Source: Bacillota bacterium | GTDB lineage: Bacteria > Bacillota > Clostridia > Acetivibrionales > DSM-1351 | DNA length: 18,553 nucleotides | Assembly (NCBI GenBank): GCA_023398105.1 | Contig: JAEWST010000120.1 | Coordinates: 1-18,553, forward strand | Direction: 5' to 3' | Part shown: positions 7,609-13,580 of the stretch, in pieces | Layout of the letters: every line of letters begins with the position of its first letter | Position numbering within the stretch: position 1 is the first letter of the stretch | Position numbers and translations under genes: made by a program | The notes under the pieces: model-generated | Databases searched by the model: none | What the model saw: only the letters and a program-made list of their open reading frames with translations | What the model was told of the DNA's origin: nothing

Positions 7609-8544
7609 GTGTCTTTTTCAACTTTAGTAAAGGATGAACTTTGTAGAATAGAACTGCATGATGATTGCTGTAGAAAGTCTGAAATCATGGGGGTGATTTT
7701 AGCTGGTAATCTTTTTACCCATGAAAAAGGTTCAGGGAATGTTAAGGTTGTTACTGAAAATGCTGCATTTGCTAGAAGGCTATACTCTACAGTTCGGAAA
7801 GTATATGGCATAAGTCCAGAGGTATCTATCAGAAGGAGTAGCAAACTTAAAAAACATATTTCCTATTCAATAATTTTTGCATCTATTCAAATTATTAATA
7901 AATTAATCTATGATTTTGAAATAAGTGAATTTTATAATGATGAAGCGTTAGTTGAAAACTCAGCATTAATAAATATTTGTTGTAAGAAAAGCTTTATTAG
8001 AGCAGTCTTTCTATCGGGAGGCTCAGTTAGTGACCCTGAAAAAACCTATCATTTAGAAATTGCCACTCGAAATAGAAAATGTACAGAAATTATTAAAGAA
8101 ATTCTAAAGGACTATGAGGTTAATGTAAAAATAATAATTAGAAAAGGCAATTATGTAGCATACATAAAAGAGGGAGAAAACATAGTAGACTTTTTAAATA
8201 TTATTGGTGCCCATAGTGCGTTGATGGAGTTTGAAAATGTTAGAATACTAAAGGATATGAGAAATAGTGTTAATAGAATAGTAAATTGTGAAACGGCAAA
8301 TCTTGAGAAGACGGTAAATGCTTCTGTCAGACAGGCTGAAAACATTAAATTGATTCAATCAAAAATAGGCATAAGAAATCTTCCTGAAAATCTTATTGAT
8401 ATTGCAAATCTAAGGCTTGAGAATTCTGAATTAAGTCTCAAGGAACTAGGTGAAATGCTCAATCCTAAACTGGGGAAGTCTGGAGTTAATCATAGGCTTA
8501 GAAAATTAGATGAAATAGCTAACAAAATTCGAGAAAAAAGTTGA
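7609..8544 (+). CDS. whiA: WhiA-family DNA-binding protein
   Basis: A 311-residue WhiA homologue. The N-terminal two-thirds form a degenerate LAGLIDADG homing-endonuclease fold, with RAVFLSGGSVSDPEKTYHLE near residue 130 and IKEGENIVDFLNIIGAHSAL near residue 186. The C-terminal helix-turn-helix includes LKELGEMLNPKLGKSGVNHR and ends about residue 311. WhiA controls sporulation septation in Streptomyces; in Bacillus it influences cell division and chromosome segregation. The start is GTG at 7609, with an AGGGAGTGAG tract upstream. Position after yvcK (here with the debranching gene in between) is the conserved Firmicute arrangement. No endonuclease activity is expected. No ptsH/crh gene follows; the sigma-F operon does. 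Confidence 0.95.
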   Translation: MSFSTLVKDELCRIELHDDCCRKSEIMGVILAGNLFTHEKGSGNVKVVTENAAFARRLYSTVRKVYGISPEVSIRRSSKLKKHISYSIIFASIQIINKLIYDFEISEFYNDEALVENSALINICCKKSFIRAVFLSGGSVSDPEKTYHLEIATRNRKCTEIIKEILKDYEVNVKIIIRKGNYVAYIKEGENIVDFLNIIGAHSALMEFENVRILKDMRNSVNRIVNCETANLEKTVNASVRQAENIKLIQSKIGIRNLPENLIDIANLRLENSELSLKELGEMLNPKLGKSGVNHRLRKLDEIANKIREKS

Positions 8545-8585
8545 TTATGTTGGTGGTTGAATTTTAATATTAAAACAATTCTAAA

Positions 8586-8614
8586 AAAGGAAAAATCAGG
8601 GAAATAGAGAATTT
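8586..8614 (+). promoter_or_regulatory. Sigma-H promoter for the spoIIA operon
   Basis: AAAGGAAAA (8586-8594) and AGAGAATTT (8606-8614), separated by 11 bases, match the published Bacillus sigma-H consensus RnAGGAwWW-N11-12-RnnGAATww at every constrained position. The Bacillus spoIIA operon is also transcribed by sigma-H. The site lies 90 bases before spoIIAA and 42 bases after whiA. Confidence 0.8.
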
Positions 8615-8640
8615 AATACTTTGTGATATTATAGAAAAAC

Positions 8641-8668
8641 TAATCTCATAGCTTTTTATATGAGATTA
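8641..8668 (+). promoter_or_regulatory. 10-bp stem-loop in the spoIIA leader
   Basis: TAATCTCATA (8641-8650) pairs perfectly with TATGAGATTA (8659-8668), with an 8-base loop. It lies between the predicted sigma-H start point and the spoIIAA SD (8687-8694). There is no T-run after it, so it is not a terminator. It could protect the 5' end of the mRNA or be a protein-binding palindrome. Confidence 0.5.
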
Positions 8669-8703
8669 ATAATGCAGTTAATTCATAAAGGGGGAAATTC
8701 GTT

Positions 8704-9045
8704 TTGGATGTAAAACTTTCAAAAAAGGGTACAACATTAATTATAAGAATTATGGAAGATATGGATCACCATTGTGCACAATATTTAAGACAAAAAATAG
8801 ATAGCGAGCTTGTAAAGTCTACTGTAAAAAACATAATCTTTGATTTTTCAAATGTTAATTTCATGGATAGCTCTGGCATTGGCGTAATTGTTGGAAGATA
8901 TAAGAATATTCAGAAATTAAACGGTAAAGCGGCAATTATAAATGCAAATCCAAAGATAATGCAAATATTTGAAATGTCAGGAATTTTAAAAATTATACCA
9001 GCTTATAATGATTTGGATATAGCCATTTCAAGTATGTGTGGTTAG
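8704..9045 (+). CDS. spoIIAA: Anti-sigma-F factor antagonist (STAS domain)
   Basis: A 113-residue STAS-domain protein of normal SpoIIAA length. In its unphosphorylated form it binds SpoIIAB and frees sigma-F in the forespore; SpoIIE reactivates it. The phosphorylation site is in FMDSSGIGV, Ser57 corresponding to Ser58 of Bacillus SpoIIAA. The C-terminal FEMSGILKI is also typical. The start is TTG at 8704, with AAAGGGGG nine bases upstream. It is the first gene after the sigma-H promoter. The next gene is 151 bases away instead of overlapping as in Bacillus, and the gap contains half of repeat family A. Identity is supported by the adjacent spoIIAB and sigF. Confidence 0.95.
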   Translation: MDVKLSKKGTTLIIRIMEDMDHHCAQYLRQKIDSELVKSTVKNIIFDFSNVNFMDSSGIGVIVGRYKNIQKLNGKAAIINANPKIMQIFEMSGILKIIPAYNDLDIAISSMCG

Positions 9046-9095
9046 AATTTTTATTGGCATAGCTGTTACTTTGTTTTAATAAAAAATGTAATACT

Positions 9096-9160
9096 GCTGA
9101 TATGATGTAATGAAATTTTTCTACAATCGAAAAATTTCATTTTAAATCTAGGCGTTATAA
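9096..9160 (+). repeat. Repeat family A, right half, upstream of spoIIAB
   Basis: GCTGAT...GATGTAATGAAATTTTTC...GGCGTTATAA matches 14035-14094 almost base for base, including the 13-bp stem (9109-9121 with 9129-9141; loop TACAATC against TACACTC). The terminal CGTTATAA inverted repeat is kept. The left half (CGAGGC hairpin region) is absent here. It sits in the spoIIAA-spoIIAB spacer and may affect how much of the transcript passes on to spoIIAB. Confidence 0.8.
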
Positions 9161-9196
9161 ATGCTTTAATGCAAATATGAGAGTGAGGAAAAGAAA

Positions 9197-9625
9197 ATGC
9201 AGTTAATAAATGAAATGAAGCTGGAATTTATGAGTAAATCAAATAATGAGGCTTTTGGAAGAGTAGTTGCAGCAGCTTTTGCATCCCAGCTCGACCCAAC
9301 AATTGAAGAATTAGCCGATATAAAAACTGCTGTTTCAGAGGCAGTGACTAATTCAATCATACATGGATATGAGAACGATTTGGGAGTTGTAGAAATGCAT
9401 TGCAGGCTATTTGAAGAAGGAATAGAAATCATTATATCTGATAGAGGAAAGGGTATAGAGGATGTTGAATTGGCAAGACAGCCGTTATATACGTCAAAAC
9501 CAGACATGGAGCGTTCTGGAATGGGTTTTACAGTGATGGAAAGCTTTATGGATGGTGTAGAAATAGCTTCCGAACTAAACAAGGGCACCACAGTAACAAT
9601 GTTCAAAAAGCTAAAGAAGACTTAG
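9197..9625 (+). CDS. spoIIAB: Anti-sigma-F factor, serine protein kinase
   Basis: A 142-residue GHKL-fold ATPase that holds sigma-F inactive and phosphorylates SpoIIAA. It shows the N box SEAVTNSIIHGY (47-58, with Glu48 and Asn52), the G1 box DRGKGIED (82-89) and the G2 box SGMGFTVMESFMD (107-119). The start is ATG at 9197, with GAGGAAAAG upstream. Length matches the family. In Bacillus its end overlaps or nearly touches sigF, and stoichiometry of anti-sigma to sigma depends on that. Here 593 bases, including a long structured stretch and the left half of a family A element, intervene. Function is secure; the broken spacing is the oddity. Confidence 0.96.
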   Translation: MQLINEMKLEFMSKSNNEAFGRVVAAAFASQLDPTIEELADIKTAVSEAVTNSIIHGYENDLGVVEMHCRLFEEGIEIIISDRGKGIEDVELARQPLYTSKPDMERSGMGFTVMESFMDGVEIASELNKGTTVTMFKKLKKT

Positions 9626-9989
9626 CATGGATGTAGCTTTCCAAACTTAGTCGCCATTATTACGAGGAGGCAGTTCTCATCTCATACCCCCTTTCCGCTT
9701 TAAGTAGAGTGCTTAGTAAACACAAAGTGTTTCGTGTAAGGAAACCTAGGTGTTCCTAAAGTGTCCGTTTGAATAACTTGCGAATTAAGAAATTGCAAGT
9801 AATAGATGAACATTTTAGGCTATTAATAGCTTTGTGAAGCAAAATTTTTGAACTAGTACAGGTTCATTTCATGCTTTAATCAGAATTTTAATGCAGTTTA
9901 GGTTTAAAATGGTTTTACTTCAGGAGGCTTTAGCCTCAAACTTAAATAATCGGTTTTCAACTGATTGTAATTGACTTTAGTAATTGTGT
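9626..9989 (+). other. Hairpin-rich noncoding region between spoIIAB and sigF
   Basis: No plausible gene. Several compact inverted repeats follow one another: AAACAC-aaa-GTGTTT (9718-9732), AGGAA/TTCCT around ACCTAGGT (9739-9757), ACTTGC(g)AATT-aaga-AATTGCAAGT (9776-9800), the palindrome GCTATTAATAGC (9819-9830), and GAGGCT-tt-AGCCTC (9924-9937). The base composition of 9660-9800 is richer in G+C than most spacers here. This density of stems suggests a structured RNA or the remains of a mobile element's noncoding RNA. No known RNA family is recognised, and direction is assumed. Confidence 0.4.
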
Positions 9990-10049
9990 TTATAACGAGG
10001 CAAGAAAATGTCACCCACTTCTATAAGTGGCGGGTACCACTTTGGTTAT
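9990..10049 (+). repeat. Repeat family A, left half, upstream of sigF
   Basis: Starts with the TTATAACG inverted-repeat end and runs through CGAGGCAAGAAAATGTC, the CCCACTTCTATAAGTGGCGGG hairpin, and TACCACTTTGGTTAT, matching 13939-13997 and the reverse of 116-175. It then stops abruptly; the second half is missing. The matching right half lies on the other side of spoIIAB (9096-9160). The following 10050-10218 is AT-rich and shows only the sigF SD (AGGAAGG, 10201-10207). Confidence 0.8.
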
Positions 10050-10218
10050 AATCCACATGGCAGATTTTTAAATTTGATTGTAAATAAATTCAATATATGT
10101 ATAAAAATATATGTTTTTGCTAATAATTTATTATGAAATGTTTCGAATACACGCTAATTATTCATTCCAAAATACTGTGGTTAGTTAACAAAATATGTAC
10201 AGGAAGGTTTAGAAAGCT

Positions 10219-10965
10219 ATGAAGGATATAACAGATGATGAAGTAAAAAAACTTATTGAAGATGCTAAGGCTGGGAATAGACAGGCACAAACCATCTTAG
10301 TTGAAAAAAATGTGGGTCTTATTTGGAGCATTGTAAAAAGATTTCAAAATAGAGGCTATGAAATTGATGATTTGTTTCAAATAGGGTCAATAGGATTAAT
10401 TAAAGCTATTAATAAGTTTGATGCTTCTTACAATGTAAAGTTTTCTACATATGCCGTTCCTATGATAATTGGAGAAATAAAAAGATTTATCAGGGATGAT
10501 GGGATAATAAAGGTTAGCAGATCCCTCAAGGAGATTTCTTCAAGAGCACGAATCACTAAAGAGATTATGTGTAAGGAGCTAGGTAGAGAACCTACGATAA
10601 CAGAAATTGCCACAAAAATGAATGTTTCGCCAGAAGAATTAGTTATGGCATTTGAAGCGGGCTGCACCCCTGAATCTTTATACAGTACAATTGGGGAAGG
10701 TGACAACTCTCCAATATTGTTAATAGATAGAATAAATGCGGATAATAATAGTAGCGAGATAGACCTAATTGATAAAATTGCAATAAGACAAATCCTTGAT
10801 ACCTTAGATACTAGAGAGCGCCAAATAATAATATTACGGTATTTTAAAGAAAAGACACAGGTACAGATAGCAAAACTACTTGGAATCTCTCAAGTACAAG
10901 TATCCCGTATTGAGAAGAAAATTTTAAATGAAATTAAGCTCAAAATGATTGCGAATTACAATTGA
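10219..10965 (+). CDS. sigF: RNA polymerase sigma-F factor, forespore-specific
   Basis: A 248-residue group 3 sigma-70 factor. Region 2 carries the core-binding and -10-melting motif DDLFQIGSIGLIKAINKFD (50-68) and FSTYAVPMIIGEIKRFIRD. Region 3 includes SRSLKEISSRARITKE. Region 4 carries LDTRERQIIILRYFKEKTQ and the helix-turn-helix QIAKLLGISQVQVSRIEKK. It directs early forespore transcription once released from SpoIIAB. The start is ATG at 10219, with AGGAAGG 11 bases upstream. Its usual tight linkage to spoIIAB is broken by 593 bases, so transcription may need to read through hairpins or start within the spacer. Sigma-G is similar in sequence, but the spoIIAA-spoIIAB context settles it as sigma-F. 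Confidence 0.95.
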   Translation: MKDITDDEVKKLIEDAKAGNRQAQTILVEKNVGLIWSIVKRFQNRGYEIDDLFQIGSIGLIKAINKFDASYNVKFSTYAVPMIIGEIKRFIRDDGIIKVSRSLKEISSRARITKEIMCKELGREPTITEIATKMNVSPEELVMAFEAGCTPESLYSTIGEGDNSPILLIDRINADNNSSEIDLIDKIAIRQILDTLDTRERQIIILRYFKEKTQVQIAKLLGISQVQVSRIEKKILNEIKLKMIANYN

Positions 10966-11023
10966 TAATATTTCACATTTTAAATACAAATTAGTATAAC
11001 AGTTAAGATTGAGGGATATTTTA

Positions 11024-11179
11024 ATGTTAAAAACTATATCTTTGCAAAAGAAGAAAGCTCTATTGATTGCTTTAACAATATTAGTTTTGTGTGGTATTAT
11101 TACCCTTATTGTATTATTTAATATAGACAATATTGAAATGCCTAGTAAGGCAGTTTATGTATTTAAACTAGAACAGTAA
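11024..11179 (+). CDS. Small single-pass membrane protein downstream of sigF
   Basis: A 51-residue open frame starting ATG at 11024, with GAGGGA seven bases upstream. The N-terminus is short and basic (LQKKKALL), then one strongly hydrophobic segment at about 12-32, then a 19-residue polar tail ending in FKLEQ. By the positive-inside rule the N-terminus is probably cytoplasmic. I do not recognise a family. It lies 58 bases after sigF with no terminator between, so it may be cotranscribed and act in the forespore or septal membrane, but this rests on position only. Confidence 0.55.
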   Translation: MLKTISLQKKKALLIALTILVLCGIITLIVLFNIDNIEMPSKAVYVFKLEQ

Positions 11180-11306
11180 AAAAGTTATTTGAAGATATTT
11201 AATTCTAAGGCTTATTTGGAAATATTAGTTTATAATAATTATTAATAATTTAAATTTATTTTGTTAAGAATAAGATATAATAAATCAGCTTCCGCACATC
11301 AAAACG

Positions 11307-11556
11307 ATATCGGTGCGGGAGACTTATCAGCGGTTTGTTGCCATAGTAATTGCAAGAATTTAGTAATGTTTCATCTCAGTGCTTTTAGCCATCGCACACA
11401 TTCACCATCCATGGTTCATAGTGTGCTAAAACTGACATCGTGTTGGTTTTTCGGCAAAGTCACTTCGATTCACCAACTAATTCATGCAATTACTTTTAAC
11501 CCAAATTTCCATTGATAAGTCTCCTACACCTACCGTTTTTAACTGGGAGTGTTGAA
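11307..11556 (+). repeat. Repeat family B, copy 2 (long fold-back form)
   Basis: A roughly 250-base element with inverted ends. CGGTGCGGGAGACTTATCA (11311-11329) is opposed by TGATAAGTCTCCTACACC-TACCG (11513-11535), with GGAGACTTATCA perfectly paired. Inside, AGTAATTGCA (11345-11354) pairs perfectly with TGCAATTACT (11485-11494). Further in, TCAG...TTTTAG...GCACAC pairs with GTGTGCTAAAACTGA, and GTTGGT pairs with ACCAAC, giving a branched fold. It ends with AACTGGGAGTGTTGAA, shared with copies 1 and 3. Another short stem, CCGCAC/GTGCGG, leads into it at 11292-11318. A weak open frame crosses it but lacks an SD. It lies in the sigF-spoVAC gap (11180-11810), which holds no convincing gene. Confidence 0.75.
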
Positions 11557-11591
11557 TTGTTAATATATCTTTTTTTATTTTGTGAAGAATT

Positions 11592-11664
11592 AATGCCAGC
11601 CCTTTTTCTATATTTTACACAGGCAAATAATTGCCGATAGTGCATGTTTCTAGATTCTGGCATT
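11592..11664 (+). promoter_or_regulatory. Stem-loop structure upstream of spoVAC
   Basis: AATGCCAG (11592-11599) pairs with CTGGCATT (11657-11664), enclosing a GGCAA-ataa-TTGCC hairpin (11622-11635). It may be part of the spoVA leader or of an unrecognised promoter region. I could not identify a clear sigma-G promoter, which this operon would normally have. Confidence 0.35.
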
Positions 11665-11810
11665 GAAGAAGGAGTCCCCCCTTTATGGGTTGAATTAGGT
11701 TGATTGGGTAGTTTAGATAGTGTTTATTAGGTTTATGCATGTACGTAAAAATAGAGGTTCTCAATTGGAATTTTTACAAAATTTTTGTGCCCAAAGGCAT
11801 GGGAGGTTAT

Positions 11811-12260
11811 ATGAAACAAGTTTTTACAAAAGAAGAGTATGCAGAACATGTGAAGAGTGTTTCGCCAAACTCGAAGTTGTTTGTTAATATGATAAAAGCA
11901 TTTATTGTAGGAGGACTAATTTGTGATATAGGACAATTTATAACTAATGTGCTTAAAGCAAAAGGATTGGATTTAGATATGGTAGCAAATATTACCACCA
12001 TAATTATGATTTTTTTAGGTGCATTGCTAACAGCTCTAAATGTTTACAATTTGATTGGAAAATTTGCAGGTGCAGGCTCAATTGTGCCAATTACTGGTTT
12101 TGCAAACTCAGTAGTATCGCCGGCAATGGAATTTAAAACAGAGGGATATGTTATGGGGATGGGAGCAAAAATGTTTGTAATTGCTGGTCCTGTAATAGTA
12201 TTCGGAGTATGTACTGCTATGATAGTAGGAGTAATACATTATTTTATAGGATTTCTATAA
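11811..12260 (+). CDS. spoVAC: Stage V sporulation protein AC (DPA channel membrane subunit)
   Basis: A 149-residue membrane protein of the SpoVAC/SpoVAEB family, close to the 150 residues of Bacillus SpoVAC. It acts in the spore inner membrane, in uptake and release of Ca-dipicolinate; Bacillus SpoVAC is mechanosensitive. It shows four hydrophobic segments, roughly 29-46, 60-82, 87-100 and 120-148. The family pattern AFIVGGLICDIGQ and the GAGSIVPITGFANSV loop are present. An in-frame ATG at 11739 would add 24 residues, but it has no good SD. I start at 11811, where GGGAGG lies four bases upstream, because the protein then matches family length and N-terminus. It is followed by repeat B copy 3 and spoVAD. 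Confidence 0.93.
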   Translation: MKQVFTKEEYAEHVKSVSPNSKLFVNMIKAFIVGGLICDIGQFITNVLKAKGLDLDMVANITTIIMIFLGALLTALNVYNLIGKFAGAGSIVPITGFANSVVSPAMEFKTEGYVMGMGAKMFVIAGPVIVFGVCTAMIVGVIHYFIGFL

Positions 12261-12262
12261 AA

Positions 12263-12403
12263 TACTCAAACTTGGCACATAATAAATCTATCGGTGCGGT
12301 AGAATTATCAATGGTTTGTTGCCAAAATAATGACTTGAATTAGTGCTGCCACACCTGATATTAATAGGCTTTAAGCTTTATATTTTACTGGGAAGTTTGA
12401 GTA
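12263..12403 (+). repeat. Repeat family B, copy 3 (intermediate form)
   Basis: Two bases after the spoVAC stop, TACTCAAACTT (12263-12273) begins an 11-bp perfect inverted repeat closed by AAGTTTGAGTA (12393-12403). Inside are TATCGGTGCGG and ATTATCAATGGTTTGTTGCCA, which match the left part of copy 2, then CTGCCACACC pairing with GGTGCGGTAG, then ACTGGGAAGTTTGAG, matching the right end. About 80 bases separate the shared ends, so the interior is shorter than in copy 2. It fills the spoVAC-spoVAD spacer, where genes are usually close together. Confidence 0.75.
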
Positions 12404-12436
12404 AAATACTTATTACAGTTAAACAAGGAGACAATT

Positions 12437-13456
12437 ATGGCAGAAAAACATATTGGCAAACAGACTGTTAGCTTAAATAATCCACCATCAATAAAGGCAA
12501 CAGCTTCAATTGTTGGACCTAAAGAAGGTAAAGGAGATTTAAAAAAAGGTTTTGATTTTATAATGCCAGATGAGCTCTGGGGTGAGGATAGCTGGGAAAA
12601 GGCAGAAAGCAAGTTGGTAAGAGAGACATTTGCAAAGCTTTTGCAGAATTCAGGTCTTAGTAATGATAAAATCGAATATATTTTAGCTGGAGATTTGTTG
12701 AATCAATGTATAGCAGCAAACTATGGGCTTAGAGAAACAAATGTGCCTTTTCTAGGATTATATGGTGCATGTTCAACTATGGCAGAGTCAATGAGTATTG
12801 GAAGTATGCTTGTTGATGGTGGCTTTGCAGATAATGTTGTGTGCCTTACGTCAAGCCATTTTTGCTCAGCAGAGAAGCAATTCAGATTTCCTTTAGAATT
12901 AGGAAGCCAGAGGACACCAACCGCTCAATGGACTGTTACTGGTTCAGGAGCAGTTGTGTTATCATCACAGGGAACTGGACCGTATATTAAGCATATAACT
13001 ATTGGGAAAATTAATGATTTAGGTGTAACTGATATTAATAATATGGGTGCTGCTATGGCACCAGCAGCCGCTGACACTATACTGACACATTTTGCGGATA
13101 CCGGACTTGTACCTGATTATTATGATTTAATTGTTACAGGAGACTTAGGCAAGGTTGGAAAACAATTATGTATAGATATTACAAGAATGAACGGGCTTAA
13201 CATTGAAGCTATGTACAATGACTGTGGTGTAATGATTTACAATTTAGAAGAACAAGATGCTCATGCTGGCGGAAGCGGTTGCGGCTGTTCTGCTACAGTA
13301 TTTGCAGGACATATATATAAGGAAATGATGAAAGGGAATTTAAAAAGGGTATTATTTATTGCAACTGGAGCACTAATGAGTCCTATAAGTTTACAGCAAA
13401 AGGAATCAATTCCTGGTATAGCACATGCAGTAAGTATTCATAGAAGTATTGACTGA
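12437..13456 (+). CDS. spoVAD: Stage V sporulation protein AD (DPA-binding channel subunit)
   Basis: A 339-residue SpoVAD of usual length, with a thiolase-like fold. It binds dipicolinic acid at the spore inner membrane and is needed for DPA accumulation. The N-terminus shows the typical SLNNPPSIKATASIVGPKEG region (12-31) and the LWGEDSWEKAESK motif. LGLYGACSTMAE (107-116) places Cys112 at the thiolase active-Cys position. The segment GSQRTPTAQWTVTGSGA and the C-terminal HAVSIHRS are also typical. The start is ATG, with AAGGAG six bases upstream. Catalysis is not expected from this family. It belongs with spoVAC and spoVAE despite spacers of 176 and 124 bases. Confidence 0.96.
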   Translation: MAEKHIGKQTVSLNNPPSIKATASIVGPKEGKGDLKKGFDFIMPDELWGEDSWEKAESKLVRETFAKLLQNSGLSNDKIEYILAGDLLNQCIAANYGLRETNVPFLGLYGACSTMAESMSIGSMLVDGGFADNVVCLTSSHFCSAEKQFRFPLELGSQRTPTAQWTVTGSGAVVLSSQGTGPYIKHITIGKINDLGVTDINNMGAAMAPAAADTILTHFADTGLVPDYYDLIVTGDLGKVGKQLCIDITRMNGLNIEAMYNDCGVMIYNLEEQDAHAGGSGCGCSATVFAGHIYKEMMKGNLKRVLFIATGALMSPISLQQKESIPGIAHAVSIHRSID

Positions 13457-13524
13457 AATAAGTAGATGGATAAGTAAAAAGAAGACAATGTAAATTTGGT
13501 GTTATCGTTATTTATTTCAAATAT

Positions 13525-13580
13525 AGGAGGGTAGAGTCAGTATATTAGTACATTTCTAATTACTGATTTAGACATAAATT
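13525..13580 (+). promoter_or_regulatory. SD separated from the spoVAE start by a hairpin
   Basis: AGGAGGG lies at about 13525-13531, yet the only plausible spoVAE start is ATG 13581; an in-frame stop (TAA, 13575-13577) excludes an earlier one. Between them TCAGTA(t)ATTAG (13537-13548) pairs with CTAATTACTGA (13556-13566), an 11-bp stem with one bulge and a 7-base loop. Folding would shorten the SD-to-ATG distance from about 49 to about 19 bases. A structured spacer that brings the SD nearer the start is known from phage T4 gene 38. Confidence 0.5.

Noticed and set aside
9166..9606. A 146-codon minus-strand frame
   Set aside because: It is the antisense of spoIIAB, low in complexity (Ser/Ile/Leu) and without an SD.
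9971..9996. TTGACT...TATAAC as a promoter for sigF
   Set aside because: The spacer is only 14 bases, too short for sigma-A, and the TATAAC belongs to the repeat end.
9700..10050. CRISPR-like or tandem-repeat array
   Set aside because: The hairpins differ from each other in sequence and are not regularly spaced; no spacer-repeat pattern.
11261..11515. An 84-codon open frame on the + strand starting TTG
   Set aside because: It lies almost wholly within repeat family B copy 2, has no SD, and its peptide is rich in His, Ser and Cys with no domain look; the inverted-repeat structure explains the sequence.
11739..11810. 24-residue N-terminal extension of SpoVAC
   Set aside because: No SD at 11739 and no match to family N-termini; GGGAGG precedes ATG 11811.
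12278..12284. CATAATA as a sigma-G -10 box before spoVAD
   Set aside because: No adequate -35 at the right distance, and it lies inside the family B repeat.
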